Source: UM-FILTER-38-24 sp041663205
GTDB lineage: Bacteria; Patescibacteriota; Gracilibacteria; UBA1369; LOWO2-01-FULL-3
Direction of reading: 5' to 3'
Length of the DNA stretch: 11,694 nucleotides
Assembly (NCBI GenBank): GCA_041663205.1
Contig: JBAZQZ010000024.1
Location: 1-11,694 of the forward strand
This document shows, in pieces, positions 1-6,124 of this stretch; positions within the stretch are counted from its first letter, which is position 1; the number at the start of each line of letters is the position of its first letter. Below the pieces are notes generated by a model. That model ran no database searches, was not told where the DNA came from, and was given only the letters and a program-made list of their open reading frames with translations. The position numbers were made by a program, and so were the translations under genes.

Positions 1-429
1 TACGCGGAAGCGGACGAACCCCAAACAAAAATTTTCGAATCAACGACTTTAAATCTTTCTCCCGAAGTCCAAAAAAAACTTCTTGAACTCCAACAAAAAG
101 GCATCGACATAAACACAATACTTATGGAATTTCTGCAAACCCGCGAACAAGAAATCGCGCAGAAGAAAGAGGAAATCAGTCAAGAACCCTACGGCAAGCC
201 ATCAAGACACATCCCTGTTTCCGTCAAAAAAATCCTTTACCTTGAACATGGCACAAAATGTTCCGTCCAAAATTGCCAAAAACCCTCAACGCAAATCCAT
301 CACGTCCGCAGATTTTCCGCTGTTCCAAGCCATAATCCGCACTACCTCGCGCCGCTCTGCAAGGCGCATCACGAGCTCGCGCATAGCGCCGATATGACAT
401 ATTTCAAGATTAAAAACGGGATAAAATAA
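1..429 (+). CDS. HNH endonuclease domain protein, 5'-truncated
   Basis: The frame is open from the first base, so this is the last 142 codons of a longer gene; the ATG at 124 is internal. After a helical, charged stretch comes a compact HNH/zinc module. Numbered from the ATG at 124 it has Cys46-x4-Cys51, the His59-His60 pair, Asn71, and Cys79-x2-His82-His83. The two Cys pairs and the HH/N/H residues match a zinc-stabilised beta-beta-alpha-metal nuclease fold, with His60 the likely general base and Asn71/His83 organising the metal. A predicted coiled or helical region followed by a C-terminal HNH unit is a layout I associate with CPR HNH proteins. The biological target is unknown: homing, defence and DNA processing are all possible. 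It stops with TAA and converges on the comF-like gene. Family call is firm; role is open. Confidence 0.82.
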   Translation, partial: YAEADEPQTKIFESTTLNLSPEVQKKLLELQQKGIDINTILMEFLQTREQEIAQKKEEISQEPYGKPSRHIPVSVKKILYLEHGTKCSVQNCQKPSTQIHHVRRFSAVPSHNPHYLAPLCKAHHELAHSADMTYFKIKNGIK

Positions 430-593
430 GGCGAGGGATATGCGCTCCACCGATATGGACTACATAGAAATACGAAGAAAAGCATGTTGAAAACGAAACA
501 TAATGAATTTGCACATCCATATGCCGTGCGCACAGCGAATAAAGTAATTTCGATTAAACCTTTTTTGAGAAACTGTAAAAATCGCCGAGGTAT

Positions 594-1325
594 TTATCCT
601 CTCGCGAGAGCAAGCACGCAAACATCTTTAGCTCTAGCCGTTTTTAGCGTCTTACTACACTCGTTCACGGTAGAGCAAGTCGTCACAATATCGTCAACCA
701 AAACAATTGTTTTCCCGTCCAATGAATTTTCAAAACGTTCCTTCAAAAAAATAGAATTTCTTAAATTTACCAGGCGCTCGGTTCTTTTTAATTTTGCCTG
801 GTCTTCACGATGGCTTCTCCAAAGCGCATCACAAAAATTTAGATTCATCTTCTTTGCAAAATTATACGCAAGAATTTTCGCGTGATTTTCCCCGCGAAGT
901 CTTGTTTTTTGCTTACTCATGGGAACGGGGACTACAACAATATTTTCTTTCGGAAAAGAAAAATCATCAAAATCCGAAAAGAATTTTAAAAATTGATTTA
1001 CGAGAATACCTATAAAAAACTCATTTATAGATCTCAAAAATTTATATTTAAAATTTATTACCAACTTTTGCAAAACGGTATTTCTGTCGTACAGAAAGCA
1101 CAAAATCAACTGATCAAAATAAAAATTTTCCGCACAGGGCTTCCCGTACAAACCAAATTTTCCGGTACAGAATTTTCCGCAAAAATTTTTCTTTTTACAA
1201 TTCGGACATCTTTGAAATCCGATGACTTTAAGCGCACTTTTGCACTCGTTACACAAAAAATCTTCGAATTTTTCGCAATTTATACACCTTTTTGGGAACA
1301 AAAAATCTAAGAACATGCGGACCAT
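594..1325 (-). CDS. ComF-family phosphoribosyltransferase-like protein
   Basis: About 243 residues, normal for ComF. The N-terminus carries a zinc-finger region with Cys14, Cys17, Cys25, Cys28, Cys40, Cys43, Cys49 and Cys53. The C-terminal half is a type I PRTase-like domain with VVPVP (131-135), the family's RG-N segment (144-147) and a PRPP-loop region around VLVDDIVTT (208-216). ComF homologues help move incoming DNA through the membrane during transformation or assist recombination; PRTase activity is usually unproven. Oddities: the loop reads TTCST where TTG[AS]T is normal, and the usual RGFN motif is RGEN, so PRPP binding may be weakened. The gene is visibly richer in AT, Lys, Phe and Asn than its neighbours, so transfer or local drift is possible. 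An alternative ATG is at 1316. No Shine-Dalgarno site is visible before either start. Confidence 0.85.
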   Translation of the reverse strand: MVRMFLDFLFPKRCINCEKFEDFLCNECKSALKVIGFQRCPNCKKKNFCGKFCTGKFGLYGKPCAENFYFDQLILCFLYDRNTVLQKLVINFKYKFLRSINEFFIGILVNQFLKFFSDFDDFSFPKENIVVVPVPMSKQKTRLRGENHAKILAYNFAKKMNLNFCDALWRSHREDQAKLKRTERLVNLRNSIFLKERFENSLDGKTIVLVDDIVTTCSTVNECSKTLKTARAKDVCVLALARG

Positions 1326-1393
1326 AATAAACCGCCCACATTAAATTTTCTTAAAATTTTTATAAAATTTCTTTACCAATCCTCGGTTCACTC

Positions 1394-1423
1394 TTTAACT
1401 TTTGATAAGCCTTGTGTTAAAAT
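1394..1423 (+). promoter_or_regulatory. Candidate promoter for the C92-like/C39-like operon
   Basis: TTTAAC at 1394-1399 and TAAAAT at 1418-1423 are separated by 18 nt. TGT directly before TAAAAT gives an extended -10. Transcription would begin near 1430, about 17 nt before the ATG at 1447 and downstream of the possible TTG start at 1402. That supports the ATG as the true start. Confidence 0.5.
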
Positions 1424-1446
1424 CAAAGCAATATAAGTTTTATGAC

Positions 1447-2127
1447 ATGTCGTCACCAAATCATGAAACTACAGAAACAACGGGGAGTAAACCCGATATT
1501 CCGGAAACAGTTGAGGTCGGCGACTTTATGGTAGCCAGATATACAAATTCACAGTGGTCTCGCTATTTACCATGGGAAGAATGGGATCACGCAGCACTAG
1601 TATCACAGTTAAATCCACTAAAAATTATCGAGGTAACCGGTCTCGTTTTGCAAAAATCAGATAAGAAAAATAGAAAGGAAGAAATTAGAGAAGGAGTGGT
1701 CGAGTATGAATTTAATAAACAAAGAACAGTTACGTTGTCGGATGGCACGGAAAACAAGAATGGTAATTTATGGTTGCTTGACGACTTGATAGAAATAAAA
1801 TGGCTTAAACCGATTTTCCCAAATCCAACTCGTGAAATTGACAAAGGGTACGTACGTCGCAGTAAACGCAGAATCATCACTGAACAAGAAGCCCGTATTC
1901 GAGCCGTAAAATATGCAAAAAAACAACTAAATGAACCATATAGCATTCTCGCCAGCAAATGGAGCGAAAGTAAGTGGTACTGTTCACTGCTCATCTACAA
2001 GAGCTATTCTCGCACCGTCACGGATATGTATCTTGAAAGTTATGTCATCGCAGGACCAATGGTTACACCTGAAGACCTGGTAGATAGTCCTCGCAGTAAA
2101 GCGTACCACACATGGAAAAAAACATAA
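1447..2127 (+). CDS. Permuted papain-fold cysteine hydrolase (YiiX/YaeF, C92-like)
   Basis: 226 residues from the ATG at 1447. The frame can be extended to a TTG at 1402, but the predicted -10 box lies inside that extension. Residues 25-26 are the GD that opens the circularly permuted NlpC/P60 fold. His48 sits in EEWDHAALVS, Glu62 in KIIEVTG, and the likely nucleophile Cys179 in KWYCSLLIYKSY. This order (His, acidic, then Cys) is the permuted arrangement of the YiiX/YaeF/LRAT-like clan, whose members cleave amide or acyl bonds, including peptidoglycan peptides or lipids. No signal peptide or membrane segment is seen, so the product appears cytosolic unless exported another way. Its 3' end overlaps the next gene by 16 nt, suggesting translational coupling to the C39-like peptidase. 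The fold is well supported; the substrate is unknown. Confidence 0.72.
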   Translation: MSSPNHETTETTGSKPDIPETVEVGDFMVARYTNSQWSRYLPWEEWDHAALVSQLNPLKIIEVTGLVLQKSDKKNRKEEIREGVVEYEFNKQRTVTLSDGTENKNGNLWLLDDLIEIKWLKPIFPNPTREIDKGYVRRSKRRIITEQEARIRAVKYAKKQLNEPYSILASKWSESKWYCSLLIYKSYSRTVTDMYLESYVIAGPMVTPEDLVDSPRSKAYHTWKKT

Positions 2128-2762
2128 TAATTCTTGTAATAATAACTATTACGGTGGCTACTATTGCTTCCGCTTGGGATGCATCACCTGTTGTTATAGA
2201 CAAGTCTCAAATAAAAACAGTCTCACTGATAGATTATCCATCGAAATTTAATTATAGGCAGACAATAAATGACTGTGGTCCATTCAATGTTGCTGCGGTT
2301 GTCAGGGCCTTGGGAAAAAAGGAAATAAATCCACAACAATTCGCTGAAAAAACTGAATGGAGATTGCCAAACAAATACACTTTACCATGGGGGCTCGAGA
2401 AACAGCTCAAAGAGAACGATATAGGAGTGGAAAATCCAAATTTAAAATCACTGTCTGACAAAGAGAAAATATTTTTTTTACAACAACGGCTTTCGCAGGG
2501 GAAACCGATAATTATTTTAGGGGAAAAAAATAACTTTGAACATTACCTCACGATTTTTGGATTCGACTCATCAAAAGACGAATTTTATGTATATGATAGT
2601 TCTCACGACAAAAACCCGGGACTTGACGGAATGACTAAAGACGACAGCGTCGACTTACCAGGCAATAGAATTTTTGATTCCGAAGGATTATTGAGTTTTT
2701 GGAGAAATGGAGGTATATATGGGATATACGAATGGTATGCGGTAGTTGCAGGAAAGCTATAA
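2112..2762 (+). CDS. Secreted C39-like cysteine peptidase
   Basis: 216 residues. Residues 4-18 are strongly hydrophobic and followed by ASA (19-21), so this is a Sec signal peptide or N-terminal anchor. The mature part has the papain-like C39 pattern: Gln50 (oxyanion hole) in NYRQT, nucleophile Cys55 in NDCGPFNVAAV, His144 in FEHYLTIFG, and Asp162 in VYDSS. The whole triad is present. The peptidase C39-like (C39_2) family includes bacteriocin leader peptidases and free-standing extracellular enzymes; with no ABC transporter attached, the latter fits better. It starts inside the C92-like gene (16-nt overlap) and has no Shine-Dalgarno site, so it probably depends on upstream translation. A trimming, peptidoglycan or effector role is possible but not shown by the sequence. 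Confidence 0.75.
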   Translation: MEKNIIILVIITITVATIASAWDASPVVIDKSQIKTVSLIDYPSKFNYRQTINDCGPFNVAAVVRALGKKEINPQQFAEKTEWRLPNKYTLPWGLEKQLKENDIGVENPNLKSLSDKEKIFFLQQRLSQGKPIIILGEKNNFEHYLTIFGFDSSKDEFYVYDSSHDKNPGLDGMTKDDSVDLPGNRIFDSEGLLSFWRNGGIYGIYEWYAVVAGKL

Positions 2763-2763
2763 T
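2758..2763 (+). promoter_or_regulatory. Perfect -10 (TATAAT) before the Cys-rich gene
   Basis: TATAAT overlaps the stop codon of the C39-like gene. Only a weak -35 is seen 17 nt upstream (GTATGC, 2735-2740). A start near 2770 gives a leader of about 16 nt to the ATG at 2786, like other leaders here. It may give the third gene its own transcript. Confidence 0.4.
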
Positions 2764-2785
2764 AAAAAGCGTTTAATTGAACGAT

Positions 2786-4435
2786 ATGCAAAAAGAATGT
2801 GCGAAATGCTATTCAACATTTGATATAGCTCCGGAAGATATTGGTTTTTACAAAAAAATGGAGGTTGACCCACCTACGCTCTGTCCAAGGTGTCGGATGC
2901 AAAGACTCATGTGTTTTAGAAACGAAAGAACTCTCTTCAAAAGGAAATGTGATTTTTCGCAAAAAGAAATTTTGTCGGTATATCCTCCGGACACAAAAGC
3001 AAAAGTGTATGACCAGAAAATCTGGTGGAGTGACCAATGGGATGCCATGGATTATGGTCGTAATTTCGACTTTAATAAGCCGTTTTTTGAGCAATACGAC
3101 AATCTTTACAAGGAAGTTCCAAGAATAAATTTAGACAATACAAACAGTGAAAACAGCGATTATTGTAACGACACGGACAACTTAAAAAACTGTTATTTGA
3201 GCTTTAATATATCGCGCGGAGAAGACATGTATTATTGCACCACCGGAGGATTGAGCAGAGACTGCATGGATTTATTTTGGATAATACAGTGCGAGCTTTG
3301 CTACGAGTGTGTAAAAACATTTGAGTCATATCATTGTTTCTGGTGTCTGGGCTGCAACAACAGTAATGATTGTTATTTTTGTAAAAATCTTTTTGGATGT
3401 AAGAACTGTTTCGGATGCGTAGGCCTTCATCAAAAGGAATATCACGTTTTCAATAAGCAGGTAAAAAAGGAGGAATTTGAAAAACTGATGGCAAACTTCA
3501 GGTTCACACATAGCAATATAAAAGAAGCAAAAGAACAATTACACAAACTGGACATGAAATTACCGCATAGAAATCTTGAAATCATACAAAGCGAAAATTG
3601 TCTGGGGGATTACATTACGAATTCAAAAAATTGCACATATTGTTTTGATGTAATGGAGGCACAAGACTGTAAATATGTTTGGGATGGAATAATTAATGAC
3701 AGCTACGACTGTTTTAATTCAGGATCGTTGCCGGCGACAAATCGCATGTATCAATGCATCGGAGCATACAGTTGTACTAACATAAAATTTTGTTTCAGAT
3801 GTGAACGTTCAAGTGAGTTGAATTACTGTGATTATTGCTCGGATTGCAACAATTGTTTCGGATGCATGGCGTTGAGGCACAAAAAGTACTGCATCCTAAA
3901 TAAACAATATACAAAAGAAGAATACGAGAATCTTTTGCCTGAAATCATTGCTTATATGAAGAAAACGGGAGAATGGGGCGAATATTTCCCGTCCTCAATG
4001 AGTTTAGTGGGGTACAACGACTCGGTAGCACAATATCATATGCCATTGAGCAGAGAAGAGGCCAAAAAGGAAGGGTTTAACTGGAATGACTACGAGAATC
4101 CGAACCTTGAATTGGAAAGTGTTGAAGGGGCCTCCTTGCCGGAAGATATTGATGGAGTAACGGATGAAATTCTAAACAAACGTATTAAATGCGAACATGA
4201 CGGGAAGCCTTTCAGAATTATTCCACAGGAACTTAATTTTTACAAAAAACACAAAATCGCTTTACCGCACATATGCCCGGATTGTCGCCACTTTGCACGA
4301 AGAGCCCAAATGAATCCGAGAAAACTTTATGACCGAAAATGCCAAAAATGCGGACTTGACTTGAAATCCACATATTCTCCAACCCGCCCGGAAATCATCC
4401 ACTGCGAAAAATGCTATCTGGAAACGCTATCCTAG
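2786..4435 (+). CDS. CPR-type Cys-rich multi-zinc-knuckle protein
   Basis: 549 residues from the ATG at 2786; a TTG at 2777 would add three. About 43 cysteines (near 8%) lie mostly in CxxC-type pairs. The N-terminal module has Cys5/Cys8 and Cys33/Cys36, then a conserved NER-L-KRKC stretch. Two similar core units with clustered CxxC (about 196-233 and 348-383) each end in NKQ-x-x-K-E-E-[FY]-E. The C-terminal module repeats the N-terminal plan (FYKK, CPDCR, NPRKLYDRKC) with Cys497/Cys500, Cys519/Cys522 and Cys540/Cys543. No signal peptide or membrane segment is seen, so it is probably a cytosolic zinc-binding protein. I recognise the family as a recurrent CPR protein of unknown function, sometimes mislabelled 'Caib/baif'; no CoA-transferase features are present. 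Nucleic-acid or protein binding is a guess. It lies 23 nt after the C39-like gene and may be co-transcribed or use the TATAAT at 2758. Confidence 0.8.
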   Translation: MQKECAKCYSTFDIAPEDIGFYKKMEVDPPTLCPRCRMQRLMCFRNERTLFKRKCDFSQKEILSVYPPDTKAKVYDQKIWWSDQWDAMDYGRNFDFNKPFFEQYDNLYKEVPRINLDNTNSENSDYCNDTDNLKNCYLSFNISRGEDMYYCTTGGLSRDCMDLFWIIQCELCYECVKTFESYHCFWCLGCNNSNDCYFCKNLFGCKNCFGCVGLHQKEYHVFNKQVKKEEFEKLMANFRFTHSNIKEAKEQLHKLDMKLPHRNLEIIQSENCLGDYITNSKNCTYCFDVMEAQDCKYVWDGIINDSYDCFNSGSLPATNRMYQCIGAYSCTNIKFCFRCERSSELNYCDYCSDCNNCFGCMALRHKKYCILNKQYTKEEYENLLPEIIAYMKKTGEWGEYFPSSMSLVGYNDSVAQYHMPLSREEAKKEGFNWNDYENPNLELESVEGASLPEDIDGVTDEILNKRIKCEHDGKPFRIIPQELNFYKKHKIALPHICPDCRHFARRAQMNPRKLYDRKCQKCGLDLKSTYSPTRPEIIHCEKCYLETLS

Positions 4436-4462
4436 GTTGCCGTGGGTTCTTGCTTCTTTCAG

Positions 4463-4491
4463 TTGTAAACAAGGCGAAAATTAGCTATTCT
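4463..4491 (+). promoter_or_regulatory. Candidate promoter for the DUF5674 operon
   Basis: TTGTAA (4463-4468) and TATTCT (4486-4491) are separated by exactly 17 nt. The predicted start near 4498 leaves a leader of about 21 nt before the ATG at 4519. Confidence 0.5.
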
Positions 4492-4518
4492 TTTGAGCGC
4501 ACAGTTTAATAAATTCTC

Positions 4519-4860
4519 ATGAAGTTTATAGACTCAAAAATCAGCAAAAAAGAACTTGCCGAAATTGCAAAAGAACGCTTTGGAGATATGGTAAAAGCTG
4601 TTGTTGATGTTGAACTTAAAGTTATGGTTGTCGGCGGAGAACTTCATGCGGACGAGGAAGCCATTCTACTTGAAAGAGGTTCAATCCAAGAAAATTTATG
4701 GGGAATTAATATTTACACAGATAAACCCGACAACGAAAGAATTGAATTTGATTCCATGATAAATATTCGTCCGCGCCAAAACAATCGCTCGCGTGACGTG
4801 CTTGATCCGGCAATCAGGGAAAAAATCACAATTATCGTAAATAATCTTGTGGAATTATGA
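4519..4860 (+). CDS. DUF5674 family protein
   Basis: 113 residues, full length for DUF5674 as I know it. Marks are FGDMVKAVVD (21-30), the very conserved GGELHADEEAILLERGS (39-55), LWGINIY (60-66) and EFDSMINIRP with the NRSR segment (76-91). The charged HADEE stretch and invariant-looking Glu/Asp/Arg positions suggest an active or binding site, but no biochemical function is established to my knowledge. No signal peptide is seen, so it is cytosolic. It ends in TGA within ATGA, sharing 4 nt with the next start, so the two are very likely translationally coupled. The stop use also supports the standard bacterial code here. The pair has the size and coupling of a two-gene regulatory or toxin-antitoxin-like unit, which is inference only. 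Confidence 0.8.
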   Translation: MKFIDSKISKKELAEIAKERFGDMVKAVVDVELKVMVVGGELHADEEAILLERGSIQENLWGINIYTDKPDNERIEFDSMINIRPRQNNRSRDVLDPAIREKITIIVNNLVEL

Positions 4861-5180
4861 ACACGATTCACACAGACTTGGCAAATGGGAAATGGTTTAC
4901 AATGTCCCTTTCCGAACAAATGGGAAATACGGGAAGTGAAATCCATCGCATGGTGCTTTCGCAAAACAAAGATCAGTCCCGATTTGATTCAGCTTTTGAT
5001 AGAGCTTTAGAACTCATAGACTTAACTTTGGCAGATATAAGATGGAAGAAAGGCTACAAAGAAATCGCGCGAGTTCGCGAGGTTTTATGCGACATTATCT
5101 TTGGCAAAAATCAGTATGATACTTCGCTTGAAGCTCTGGACAATTATTTTTTCCAATTCGGACTTGCGGCAGGCAGGTAG
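4857..5180 (+). CDS. Small helical protein, partner of DUF5674
   Basis: 107 residues with no named family I can assign with certainty. It has a conserved-looking N-terminus (HTDLANGKWFTMSLSEQMGN), then helices rich in Arg/Leu/Asp (FDRALELIDLTLADIRWKK; EIARVREVLCDII), and a C-terminal aromatic patch (LDNYFFQFGLAA). I recall very similar small proteins beside DUF5674 in other CPR genomes. The all-helical look resembles small four-helix or HEPN-like bundles, but no R-x4-6-H HEPN motif is visible, so I do not make that call. No signal peptide is seen. The start overlaps the DUF5674 stop (ATGA), and there is no independent ribosome site. The gene is real by size, coupling and amino-acid pattern; function unknown. 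Confidence 0.72.
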   Translation: MNTIHTDLANGKWFTMSLSEQMGNTGSEIHRMVLSQNKDQSRFDSAFDRALELIDLTLADIRWKKGYKEIARVREVLCDIIFGKNQYDTSLEALDNYFFQFGLAAGR

Positions 5181-5199
5181 GCTTATTCCTGCTTCTTTT
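5171..5199 (+). terminator. Weak intrinsic terminator candidate after the DUF5674 pair
   Basis: AGGCAGG (5171-5177) can pair with CCTGCTT (5188-5194), including one G-T pair, over a 10-nt loop, followed by CTTTT. The T tract is short and the stem overlaps the stop codon, so this is tentative. Confidence 0.33.
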
Positions 5200-5265
5200 G
5201 GGCTTTCAGAAGGGGGGAAAATGGGGATTTTGGCCGTTTGATCTATCAACCCGGTAGAAAAACGC

Positions 5266-5294
5266 TTGCCATCTCTTTATATTTAAGTTATACT
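5266..5294 (+). promoter_or_regulatory. Sigma70-type promoter of the toxin-antitoxin operon
   Basis: TTGCCA (5266-5271) and TATACT (5289-5294) are separated by exactly 17 nt. Transcription would start near 5301, about 23 nt before the antitoxin ATG. This is one of the best promoter matches in the window. Confidence 0.68.
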
Positions 5295-5314
5295 AAATAT
5301 AGTTTTAATATAAC
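5287..5314 (+). promoter_or_regulatory. Operator-like inverted repeats over the TA promoter
   Basis: GTTATA (5287-5292) and TATAAC (5309-5314) form a perfect 6-bp inverted repeat. Within it ACTA (5292-5295) and TAGT (5300-5303) form a second, 4-bp one. They cover the -10 box and start site, where ribbon-helix-helix antitoxins usually repress their own operon. The region is AT-rich, so short repeats could be chance. Confidence 0.4.
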
Positions 5315-5323
5315 CTATTCACC

Positions 5324-5560
5324 ATGGTCACTCAAATAGTTTTCAAGGCTGAAAAATCTTTTAAAGATGAGGCAATGAAAAAAGCTCAATACGAAGGAGT
5401 AACTTTGAAAGCGGTATTATATAACGCCTTAAAGCTTTACATTGAAGGAAAGCTAAATTTTGGCTTACAAATTAGCGAACCGGAAGTGGAAACTCTTGAA
5501 GTGACGCCGGAAATACAAAAGAAAATGGACAAGATAGGGAAACTCTTAGAAAAAATATAA
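5324..5560 (+). CDS. Ribbon-helix-helix antitoxin, RelB/DinJ-like
   Basis: 78 residues. The first ~45 fit a ribbon-helix-helix DNA-binding domain: strand TQIVFKAEKS, helix FKDEAMKKAQYEG, turn VTLKA, then helix VLYNALKLYIEGKLNF. The C-terminal tail (about 50-78) is charged and helical (EIQKKMDKIGKLLEKI) and likely wraps and neutralises the toxin. The toxin start follows the stop directly (TAA then ATG), the classic antitoxin-first layout. Strong promoter and inverted repeats upstream suggest autoregulation by the antitoxin or the complex. Family (RelB/DinJ versus another RHH class) is judged from size and pattern only. Confidence 0.75.
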   Translation: MVTQIVFKAEKSFKDEAMKKAQYEGVTLKAVLYNALKLYIEGKLNFGLQISEPEVETLEVTPEIQKKMDKIGKLLEKI

Positions 5561-5932
5561 ATGAGAATAATTCTGTGCCATTCAATTTTGAAAAGGGAAA
5601 TCAATCCTCTACTGGAATATTTCTCGAAAGGAGACATTAAAAAGTATGTCGAAAAAGCCGAAAGAGGACTGGCAACAGAAATTAAAGGTTCAACCATTCC
5701 CAATACAAAAATTGTAAAAGTTTACATGACAGGGAGAGGCGGTGCGGGGAGAATGATTGTTTTGATTTATGTAAAAAGGGATTATTACTTACCAGCCTTA
5801 GTGAGGCTAAAAAAGGACAAGATTGTTGGAATGAATTTGAGCAAAGGAAACCAAGCCTTTCAGGATTTACTAAACAAAAACCTAAGTTTAATTGTGCAAG
5901 ATTTGGGAGAGGGGAATTTTGATGAATTGTAA
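5561..5932 (+). CDS. RelE/ParE-superfamily toxin
   Basis: 123 residues, slightly long for RelE. After an N-terminal helical part (FSKGDIKKYVEKAERGLATEI in two helices) comes a beta-rich core: IPNTKIVKVYM (46-56), GGAGRMIVLIYVKRDYY (60-76) and ALVRLKKDKI (79-88). This resembles the RelE-fold series of basic strands, with Lys53, Arg64 and Arg82/Lys84-85 as possible RNA-contacting residues. A C-terminal helix follows. RelE-type toxins cleave ribosome-bound mRNA; ParE relatives target gyrase, and the sequence does not decide between them. It begins at the ATG right after the antitoxin stop, with an A-rich leader (AAAAAATATAA) rather than a Shine-Dalgarno site. The gene ends 4 nt before the tRNA-Val on the other strand. 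Confidence 0.68.
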   Translation: MRIILCHSILKREINPLLEYFSKGDIKKYVEKAERGLATEIKGSTIPNTKIVKVYMTGRGGAGRMIVLIYVKRDYYLPALVRLKKDKIVGMNLSKGNQAFQDLLNKNLSLIVQDLGEGNFDEL

Positions 5933-5936
5933 ACGA

Positions 5937-6012
5937 TGGTGGGCGGTAGAGGATTCGAACCTCTGACCTTCTCGACGTCAACGAGACGCTCTACCAACTG
6001 AGCTAACCGCCC
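5937..6012 (-). tRNA. tRNA-Val (GAC), CCA encoded
   Basis: Read on the minus strand this is a full cloverleaf: acceptor GGGCGGT/ACCGCCC, D arm GCTC-AGTTGGTA-GAGC, anticodon stem TCTCG/CGAGA, variable loop AGGTC, T arm AGAGG-TTCGAAT-CCTCT, and discriminator A. The anticodon loop is TTGACGT, with GAC at 5977-5979, so it reads GUC/GUU valine codons. CCA is encoded at 5937-5939. Stems are perfectly paired. Its 3' end faces the toxin gene's 3' end. Confidence 0.96.
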
Positions 6013-6044
6013 AAAATCAACAAAATTTCAAACAAGCGAGCTAG

Positions 6045-6073
6045 ATTCTATACAGGATTCTTAAAGTTGTCTA
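6045..6073 (-). promoter_or_regulatory. tRNA-Val promoter candidate
   Basis: On the minus strand, TAGACA (6068-6073) and TAGAAT (6045-6050) are 17 nt apart. This puts the start about 26 nt upstream of the mature tRNA. The -35 overlaps the -35 of the divergent promoter at 6072-6100. Confidence 0.5.
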
Positions 6074-6100
6074 GCCAAATAAACGGAATTAATGTATAAT
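6072..6100 (+). promoter_or_regulatory. Promoter of the Pro-rich-headed helical protein gene
   Basis: A perfect TATAAT (6095-6100) follows TAGCCA (6072-6077) after 17 nt. The -10 overlaps an upstream in-frame ATG at 6092, which therefore cannot be in the mRNA. Transcription near 6107 points to the ATG at 6125. Confidence 0.6.
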
Positions 6101-6124
6101 CCGACAGAACTTAAAAAAAATCAT

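Noticed and set aside
484..885. A 133-codon open frame on the plus strand after the HNH gene
   Set aside because: Most of it is antisense to the well-supported comF-like gene, and the peptide has no recognisable domain. The HNH stop (TAA) is followed by open frame only by chance in this stretch.
1330..1338. 9-bp match (AACCGCCCA) to the tRNA-Val 5' end at 6005-6013, as a possible attachment repeat
   Set aside because: Too short, matches the 5' rather than the 3' end of the tRNA, and no integrase lies between.
2786..4435. 'Caib/baif family' CoA-transferase label for the Cys-rich protein
   Set aside because: No CoA-transferase fold or catalytic Asp motif is visible; the protein is wall-to-wall Cys pairs, so the label would be a propagated error.
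4857..4860. Alternative genetic code (UGA = Gly)
   Set aside because: TGA ends the DUF5674 protein at its expected length and forms the ATGA overlap, and no conserved gene here needs an internal TGA read as Gly.
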